From Sporobacter sp963675425 (GTDB lineage Bacteria > Bacillota > Clostridia > Oscillospirales > Oscillospiraceae), in NCBI GenBank assembly GCA_963675425.1, contig OY776214.1, forward strand, positions 1,674,001 through 1,738,000: a stretch of 64,000 bases of DNA. The letters are read 5' to 3'. The notes beneath the pieces were generated by a model. That model searched no databases. It was not told the origin of the DNA and saw nothing but the letters and a program-made list of their open reading frames with translations. Shown piece after piece: positions 58,571 to 64,000 of this stretch. A program made the position numbers and the translations under genes. Positions within the stretch are counted from its first letter, which is position 1. The number at the start of each line of letters is the position of its first letter.

Positions 58571-59421
58571 CCATACTAGAAGTACAGGATTTATGCTATT
58601 GCTACGAGGATGACGCCCCGGCCTTAGACCACGTCAGCCTGCGTATCAAAAAAGGACTGTCAACAGCGGTTCTTGGCGGCAATGGGGCAGGGAAGTCGAC
58701 GCTTTTTTTAAATTTGAACGGCGTTTTAAAGCCGAAAAGCGGAACCATTCTGATTGAGGGCAAAGAGCTCGGCTACTCAAAAAAAGAGCTTTTGGAGGTC
58801 CGCCGGAAAATCGGTATCGTATTTCAGGACCCGGACGATCAGCTTTTTTCTTCGAGCGTTATTAAGGACATTTCTTTCGGTCTTATGAAGCAGAAGCTCC
58901 CCGAGAACGAGGTTCGCCGGCGGGTGGACCGTGTCATCAGCCAGACCGGTATCGGAGAGCTGGCCGCCAAGCCAACCCACGCGCTGAGCTTCGGCCAGAA
59001 AAAGAGGGTTGCCATCGCGGGTATTCTCGTTATGGAGCCGTCGGTGGTAATCCTCGACGAGCCGACCGCAGGGCTGGACCCGCAGGGCGTCAGCGAGCTT
59101 CTGCATCTTTTGGAGAATATTAAAAAAGAGCTGGGCATTACCGTTATTCTCTCCACCCATGATATCGACCTGGTACCGCTATACTGCGACGAAGTTTTTG
59201 TCATGGACAAGGGAGCCGTCGTCTTTGGAGGCACGCCGGGGGAGCTCTTTTCAAAGCCGGGACTGCTGCGGGCGCACAACCTTCGCCTGCCCCGCATCAA
59301 TCATCTGATGAACATTCTGTACGACCGGGATGGGCTGGCTGTCGACCAGACCGCGTCCACCATTTCACAGGCACGGCGTACCATCCGGGAGCTGGCCGGG
59401 AAAAATGAAACCAACGCCTGA
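58567..59421 (+). CDS. cbiO: Cobalt ECF transporter ATPase CbiO
   Basis: A 284-residue ATPase with Walker A GGNGAGKSTLFLNLNG, Q-loop VFQDPDDQLF, signature ALSFGQKKRVAIAG (LSFGQ variant, typical for CbiO) and Walker B VVILDEPTAGLDP. The H-loop is STHDID. ATG 58567 overlaps the cbiQ stop by 4 bases. It works as a homodimer, unlike the fused EcfA1-EcfA2 at 42833-45541. Confidence 0.95.
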   Translation: MTILEVQDLCYCYEDDAPALDHVSLRIKKGLSTAVLGGNGAGKSTLFLNLNGVLKPKSGTILIEGKELGYSKKELLEVRRKIGIVFQDPDDQLFSSSVIKDISFGLMKQKLPENEVRRRVDRVISQTGIGELAAKPTHALSFGQKKRVAIAGILVMEPSVVILDEPTAGLDPQGVSELLHLLENIKKELGITVILSTHDIDLVPLYCDEVFVMDKGAVVFGGTPGELFSKPGLLRAHNLRLPRINHLMNILYDRDGLAVDQTASTISQARRTIRELAGKNETNA

Positions 59422-59439
59422 TAAAAAGGAGAAAACACT

Positions 59440-60135
59440 ATGAGCGGTACGTTATTCGGGGTCGGCGTCGGCCCGGGTGATCCAGAGCTGATCACGCTGA
59501 AGGCGGTAAAAATCATTGAGCGCTGTTCCATTATCGCCGTGCCGAAAGCCGGAGAGGGCGAACGGATGGCCTTGAATATTGCGCGTCAGGCCGTACCCGG
59601 CCTGACGGATAAAAAGCTCATTGAACTGGATATGCCGATGACGCGGGACAAGGCGCTTTTGCGCCAGAGCCATTTGGCCGCAGCGGAGCAGATTGCCAAT
59701 TACCTCAAGGCCGGTCAGGACGTCGCTTTTCTGACGCTGGGCGACCCGTCCGTTTATTCTACATATATTTACGTACACCGGATCGTTAAGGAAAACGGCG
59801 GTAAAACGGAGATCATCCCCGGTATTCCGTCGTTTTGCGCGGTGTCCGCGCGCTTAAACGACGGACTTGTTGAAACCTCGGAATCTCTGCATGTTATTCC
59901 CGGCTCCTACGGGGAGTTGGACGACGATTTAAGGCGGCCGGGTACGAAGGTGCTGATGAAATGCGGCAAATCCTTTTCCGCCGTCCGGCAGATGATCCGG
60001 GACGCCGGCCTTCATGAAAACGCCAAAATGGTTGAAAACTGCGGCCTTGAAACGGAGCGGGTATATGACAGCCTGGCGGATGCCGACGAATCGGCCGGTT
60101 ATTTCTCGGTAATCGTCATAAAGGACAAGGCCTGA
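59440..60135 (+). CDS. cbiL: Cobalt-precorrin-2 C20-methyltransferase
   Basis: A 231-residue SAM-dependent enzyme that methylates C20, placed here with the cobalt transporter rather than with the other cbi genes. Motifs are GVGVGPGDPELITLKAVKII, VAFLTLGDPSVYSTYIYVH, PGIPSFCAVSARLN and VLMKCGKSF. The ATG follows AAGGAG. It belongs to the riboswitch 4 operon. Confidence 0.95.
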   Translation: MSGTLFGVGVGPGDPELITLKAVKIIERCSIIAVPKAGEGERMALNIARQAVPGLTDKKLIELDMPMTRDKALLRQSHLAAAEQIANYLKAGQDVAFLTLGDPSVYSTYIYVHRIVKENGGKTEIIPGIPSFCAVSARLNDGLVETSESLHVIPGSYGELDDDLRRPGTKVLMKCGKSFSAVRQMIRDAGLHENAKMVENCGLETERVYDSLADADESAGYFSVIVIKDKA

Positions 60136-60166
60136 CGCTCATTAGATAAACCCCGGGGGAATACTT

Positions 60167-61864
60167 ATGAACTTGTACATGACCGGTATTGACTTTAATA
60201 CGGCCGATATTGAATACCGTGAGCGCTTCGCGCTGACGCAGACGACCCAGGCCGCCGCGATGGAAGAAATCCGGAACAGGCCGGACGTCTCCGGCTGCGT
60301 CATTATCAGCACCTGTAATCGTATGGAGCTGTGGATTAACTATAACGCGCCGGTGCAGACACAGCCGTTCAATATTTTGTCTCAGGTGCTGGGACTCCAT
60401 GCCGATGACGCGGCGGCGCATTTTACGCATCGGGCGGGGGATGAAGCTGTCCGGCACCTGTTTGAGCTGGCCTGCGGCCTCAAGTCAATGATCTTCGGCG
60501 AAGAGCAGATTCTCACGCAGGTCCGCCAGTCGGTTGCCTTTGCCCGCGAATGCGGCGCCTCCGACGCGGTTTTACACGCACTGTTCCGCTATGCCGTTAC
60601 CTCGGCCAAGAAAGTGAAAACGAACGTGCGCCTGACGGCTGTGGACCGGTCCGTTGCCGGAATCACGATCCGGATGCTGAAGGAGCGGCTCGGCAGTCTC
60701 AAAGATTTGCCGTGCCTTGTTATCGGCAGCGGCGAAATCGGGCGGCTGGCGGTGAAGGGCCTTCTCAGCGAGGGCTGTGAGGTCACGATGACGCTCCGGC
60801 AGTTCAAATCCGGCGACGCTGTTATCCCCGCCGGCAGCAACGTCATCCGTTATGAGGACCGTTATAAAATGTATCCGAAGGCCAAGGTTATCATCAGCGC
60901 CACCCGCAGCCCGCATTACACGCTTTGCTGCGATGCGGTCCGGCAGCTCGGCGGCGGCGAAAAGATTTTGTTTGATCTGGCCGTCCCGCGCGACATTGAT
61001 CCCTGTATTGCGCGGCTGGAGAACGTCGCGCTGTATGATATCGATCATCTCGGCGGCAGCCTTGTCGACAGCGAGGATGCGGGCGTCCTGGAAGCGCGGG
61101 CTATTATCGACGGCGAGATCAATGCGTTTCACCAATGGCGCAGAGCCCGAAGCCTTATGCCGGTTCTACAGGAGATCAGTGCGGTGGCCTCCGCCGACGT
61201 GCAGGCGCGGATCAAATACCGTCTGAAAAACACACAGCTGGATGAAGACGACCGGCGGATCATCGACGAGGCGGCGTGCGAAGCTGTTTCAAAGGTCGTA
61301 GAAAAAATCCTGCTGACGCTGCAAAAGGATACTGACGGCCGCCTTTTTGAACAGTGCGTCGGCAGCCTGGACACGGGCAGGCCGTCTGCTGAAAATGAGC
61401 TTCCCCTGCGGTTTCCGCTCTATGTCGATTTGAGCGGCCGGGATGTGCTCGTCGTCGGCGCGGGCCCGGTTGCGGCGCGGCGCGTGGCGTCTCTTTTACC
61501 GTTTGACTGCCGCATCACCGTTGTGGCGCCGGAGGCATGTGACGAAATTACCCAGCATAGCAGGGCCGGCAGACTGTGCTTGAAGCGCCGGCCTTATGAG
61601 ACGGCGGATAGTGAAAATGCGTATTTGATTGTCGCCGCCACGAACGACCGGGCGCTCAATCACCGGATCGCCGGCGATGCCGGGGAAAAGGGCCGTTACT
61701 GCAGTGTGGCCGACTGTAAAGAGGAGTGCACGTTTTTCTTCCCGGCCGTCGTGCCGTATGACGGCGGTGTGATCGGTATCTGCGGGACAGGCGAGGATCA
61801 CGGACGGACGAAGCGCCTGAAAGCGCAGATTAAAGACTTTATAAGATCAAAGGACATATCATGA
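60167..61864 (+). CDS. hemA: Glutamyl-tRNA reductase fused to precorrin-2 dehydrogenase
   Basis: A 565-residue fusion. Residues about 1-410 are glutamyl-tRNA reductase, the first committed step of C5-pathway tetrapyrrole synthesis. They carry the catalytic Cys50 in STCNRMELW, GLKSMIFGEEQILTQV, the NADPH-binding VIGSGEIGRLAVKGL and the dimerisation helix. Residues about 414-565 are a Met8/SirC-type domain (FPLYVDLSGRDVLVVGAGPV, VAATNDRALNHRI) that oxidises precorrin-2 to sirohydrochlorin. The ATG follows GGGGGAATAC. Covering the entry and an early branch step in one chain under a B12 riboswitch dedicates precursor supply to corrin synthesis. A similar GtrR-SirC fusion is known in some Clostridia. 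Confidence 0.93.
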   Translation: MNLYMTGIDFNTADIEYRERFALTQTTQAAAMEEIRNRPDVSGCVIISTCNRMELWINYNAPVQTQPFNILSQVLGLHADDAAAHFTHRAGDEAVRHLFELACGLKSMIFGEEQILTQVRQSVAFARECGASDAVLHALFRYAVTSAKKVKTNVRLTAVDRSVAGITIRMLKERLGSLKDLPCLVIGSGEIGRLAVKGLLSEGCEVTMTLRQFKSGDAVIPAGSNVIRYEDRYKMYPKAKVIISATRSPHYTLCCDAVRQLGGGEKILFDLAVPRDIDPCIARLENVALYDIDHLGGSLVDSEDAGVLEARAIIDGEINAFHQWRRARSLMPVLQEISAVASADVQARIKYRLKNTQLDEDDRRIIDEAACEAVSKVVEKILLTLQKDTDGRLFEQCVGSLDTGRPSAENELPLRFPLYVDLSGRDVLVVGAGPVAARRVASLLPFDCRITVVAPEACDEITQHSRAGRLCLKRRPYETADSENAYLIVAATNDRALNHRIAGDAGEKGRYCSVADCKEECTFFFPAVVPYDGGVIGICGTGEDHGRTKRLKAQIKDFIRSKDIS

Positions 61865-62745
61865 AAAAAATTGTACGTGTCGGCAGCCGCGAAAGCCGCC
61901 TTGCCGTCAAACAAACGCAGCTTGTGCTGGACGAAATCAAAAAATATCATCCCGATATCGAATTTGAGCTTATTACTATGAAAACGAGCGGTGATATGAT
62001 TCTCGATAAAAGCCTGGATCAGGTTGGCGGGAAAGGCCTTTTCGTCAAGGAGCTTGATGTTGGGCTGCGAAATAAAACCATTGATATCGCCGTACATAGC
62101 CTCAAGGATATGCCGATGATCACGCCGGAGGATCTGCCGATTCTTTGCTTTACGAAGCGTGAAAATCCCTACGACGCGCTTGTACTGCCGGAGGGGGCTG
62201 GCCATGTGGATTTATCCAAGCCGTTCGGCTGTTCCAGCGCACGGCGGACGCTCCAGTTGGGCCTGCTTTATGATGGCGTAACCATCAAGGGCATCCGGGG
62301 CAATGTTTTACTGCGCCTTCAAAAGGTGGATAGCGGTGAATACGCCGCCACGGTGCTCGCATGCGCAGGCCTGAGCCGGCTCGGCCTCACAAACCGTATT
62401 ACCAAAGTGTTTACCGAACAGGAAATGATCCCCGCGGCCGGGCAGGGCATTCTCGCCGTGCAGGGGCGAGCGGATGAGGATTGTTCTTTTTTAAACTGTG
62501 TGGACGACGCGGCGGCGAGACTCGCCGCGACGACGGAACGCGCGTTTGTCCGCCGGCTCGACGGCGGCTGCTCGTCGCCCATTGCCGCGTTCGCGCAGAT
62601 CAACGGGCAGCTCCTGCGCCTTCACGGCCTGCATTATGATGAGACAACGAAGCGCCATATAAAAGGCATTATGGAAATGCCGGCCGCGCAGGCCGAGGCC
62701 CTTGGCTGTAAGCTGGCCGACGAGCTAATCGCTAAACTGGGTTAG
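61861..62745 (+). CDS. hemC: Porphobilinogen deaminase
   Basis: It polymerises four porphobilinogens to hydroxymethylbilane. The 294-residue protein has VGSRESRLAVKQTQ, KGLFVKELDVGL, VHSLKDMPM, the substrate-binding SARRTLQL, and the dipyrromethane-binding Cys in RRLDGGCSSPIAAF. ATG 61861 overlaps the hemA stop by 4 bases. Confidence 0.96.
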   Translation: MKKIVRVGSRESRLAVKQTQLVLDEIKKYHPDIEFELITMKTSGDMILDKSLDQVGGKGLFVKELDVGLRNKTIDIAVHSLKDMPMITPEDLPILCFTKRENPYDALVLPEGAGHVDLSKPFGCSSARRTLQLGLLYDGVTIKGIRGNVLLRLQKVDSGEYAATVLACAGLSRLGLTNRITKVFTEQEMIPAAGQGILAVQGRADEDCSFLNCVDDAAARLAATTERAFVRRLDGGCSSPIAAFAQINGQLLRLHGLHYDETTKRHIKGIMEMPAAQAEALGCKLADELIAKLG

Positions 62746-62756
62746 AGGAGAAACTT

Positions 62757-64000
62757 ATGCATACGGGAAAAGTATGGCTTGTGGGCGCGGGCCCGTCCGA
62801 CGTGGGACTTTTGACGCTGAAGGCCAAAAGCCTGATACAAAGTGCCGATGTAATTTTATACGACAGCCTCGTGGGAGACGCGATCCTCGCGCTGATCCCG
62901 CCCGGCGTCAAGCTTATTAACGTGGGAAAACGGGCCGGACATGCCGTCATGAAGCAGGAGGATATAAGCCGCACGCTTCTGGAGGAAGCGCAAAGCGGCC
63001 AAAACGTTGTACGCTTAAAGGGGGGCGACCCGTTTCTGTTCGGGCGCGGCGGGGAGGAGCTGGAGCTGCTCCGGGAACACGCGATCCCGTTTGAGGTCGT
63101 CCCCGGCGTGACGTCGGCTGTCGCCGTGCCGGCGTATGCCGGCATCCCCGTCACACATCGGGATTTCTGCTCGTCGGTCCATATTATCACCGGCCACAAA
63201 AAGGATTCGGACAAGCCGGATATTGATTTTGACGCACTTGTAAAACTTGAGGGCACGCTGATTTTTCTCATGGGTCTGGGAGCGCTCAGCCATATCTGCC
63301 AAAGCCTCATAAATGCCGGCATGCGTCCGGATATGCCGGCGGCTGTCCTGGAAAAAGGCACGACGGCCGGCCAGCGGCGCGTTGTGGCAACGCTTGGCAG
63401 CCTGCCGGACGAGGTGCATCGCCGGGAAATTAAGACGCCCGCCATTATCCTGGTCGGTGAGGTGTGCACGCTGGCCGGGCAGTTCCATTGGGCGGAGGAC
63501 CGGCCGCTGGGCGGCGCGCGCGTTGTGGTCACGCGCCCGAAAAAGCTGGCGTCCCGTCTGGGGTCCCGCCTGCGGGAGCTGGGCGCGGAGGTCATAGAGC
63601 TGCCGGCCATCGAGACGGTGGAAATTGAAGATAACACGCCGCTTGAGCAGGCGCTCAACGGCCTTGAAAACTACGCTTGGCTGGTCTTCACCAGCCAGGC
63701 CGGCGTTGAAGTCTTCTTCAGTAGGCTTATTGAAAGCGCCATTGATATCCGAAAGCTTTCCGGCCTGAAAATCGCCGCTATCGGTACCGCCACAAAAAAG
63801 GCGCTTTTAGAGCGGGGCCTTTTTACAGATTGTATGCCTGAAACGTTTGATTCCGTGCATCTGGGCCGGGCGCTCACGGAAAACGTGAAACACGGCGAGA
63901 AGCTTTTAATCCCCCGTGCCAGAATCGGTTCCGTCGAGCTGACCCAAATACTGGATGCGCACGGCATTTCGTATGACGATATTCCCGTTTACGACACGGT
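62757..64000 (+). CDS. cobA-hemD: Uroporphyrinogen-III methyltransferase/synthase fusion (partial)
   Basis: The frame is open to the window edge (414 codons) and has no stop, so the gene is incomplete here. Residues about 1-245 are CobA, which makes precorrin-2 from uroporphyrinogen III: VWLVGAGPSDVGLLTLKA, RLKGGDPFLFGRGGEE, PGVTSAVAVPAYAGIPVTHR. Residues from about 252 are HemD (GGARVVVTRPKKLASRLG, WLVFTSQAGVEVFF), which closes and inverts the ring. The ATG follows GAGGAG, 12 bases behind hemC. The fusion is common in Clostridia. hemB and hemL are expected next but lie outside. Confidence 0.94.
   Translation, partial: MHTGKVWLVGAGPSDVGLLTLKAKSLIQSADVILYDSLVGDAILALIPPGVKLINVGKRAGHAVMKQEDISRTLLEEAQSGQNVVRLKGGDPFLFGRGGEELELLREHAIPFEVVPGVTSAVAVPAYAGIPVTHRDFCSSVHIITGHKKDSDKPDIDFDALVKLEGTLIFLMGLGALSHICQSLINAGMRPDMPAAVLEKGTTAGQRRVVATLGSLPDEVHRREIKTPAIILVGEVCTLAGQFHWAEDRPLGGARVVVTRPKKLASRLGSRLRELGAEVIELPAIETVEIEDNTPLEQALNGLENYAWLVFTSQAGVEVFFSRLIESAIDIRKLSGLKIAAIGTATKKALLERGLFTDCMPETFDSVHLGRALTENVKHGEKLLIPRARIGSVELTQILDAHGISYDDIPVYDT

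Noticed and set aside
62732..63658. Minus-strand ORF of 308 codons
   Set aside because: It is antisense to the clearly recognisable cobA domain and very Ser/Arg-rich.

Overview
The window looks like chromosome of an anaerobic, endospore-forming member of the Clostridia, probably an Oscillospirales-type Firmicute. The evidence is two CotF-type spore coat genes, a glycyl radical enzyme, S-layer homology (SLH) proteins, T-box and c-di-GMP-I riboswitches, AGGAGG-type ribosome binding sites with frequent TTG/GTG starts, and an oxygen-independent (cbi-type) cobalamin pathway. I saw no rRNA, CRISPR array, transposase or prophage. The taxonomic guess rests on gene content only.

Left part (1-16 kb): a diguanylate cyclase and a type II pantothenate kinase are followed by three tandem c-di-GMP-I riboswitches, each with its own terminator, in front of a secreted subtilase. 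On the minus strand lie a glycyl radical enzyme, lgt and a GPH-family symporter. The enzyme and the symporter share an unusual promoter architecture that links them. Next comes a Bce-type antimicrobial-peptide sensing/detoxification module (response regulator, kinase, ABC ATPase, permease) with two tiny Cys-rich and Gly/Tyr-rich peptide genes in its middle.

Middle part (15.6-31 kb): mostly housekeeping genes. These are pyrC-pyrF, a YtxH-like gene, spore coat genes, two unassigned proteins, the nnr-lipoprotein-alr-mazF cluster, a small lipoprotein-like gene plus radical SAM/SPASM enzyme cassette, T-box-pheS-pheT and tRNA-Thr(CGU).

Right part (30.8-64 kb): a large vitamin B12 region with four cobalamin riboswitches. 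After the first riboswitch come a DUF2292 gene, a small secreted DUF4430-like protein, a 2086-residue SLH surface protein carrying a DUF4430 domain, an SLH-anchored alpha/alpha-barrel protein, a membrane-anchored DUF4430 protein, EcfT, and a single polypeptide fusing EcfA1, EcfA2 and an S component. Alpha/alpha barrel plus DUF4430 is the architecture of animal transcobalamin and intrinsic factor, here split over two adjacent genes and coupled to an ECF importer. This is the best candidate for an undescribed system. A riboswitch-controlled btuFCD follows, whose binding protein carries an FMN-binding domain. Then come a seven-gene corrin-ring operon (cbiD-F-G-H-J-ET-C, minus strand) and a divergent plus-strand operon (cbiMNQO-cbiL-hemA/sirC fusion-hemC-cobA/hemD fusion) that runs off the window end. 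Cobalt import, tetrapyrrole precursor supply, corrin-ring synthesis and corrinoid uptake are therefore all placed under B12-sensing RNAs. Chelatase, late adenosylation and nucleotide-loop genes, and hemB/hemL, are not in the window.
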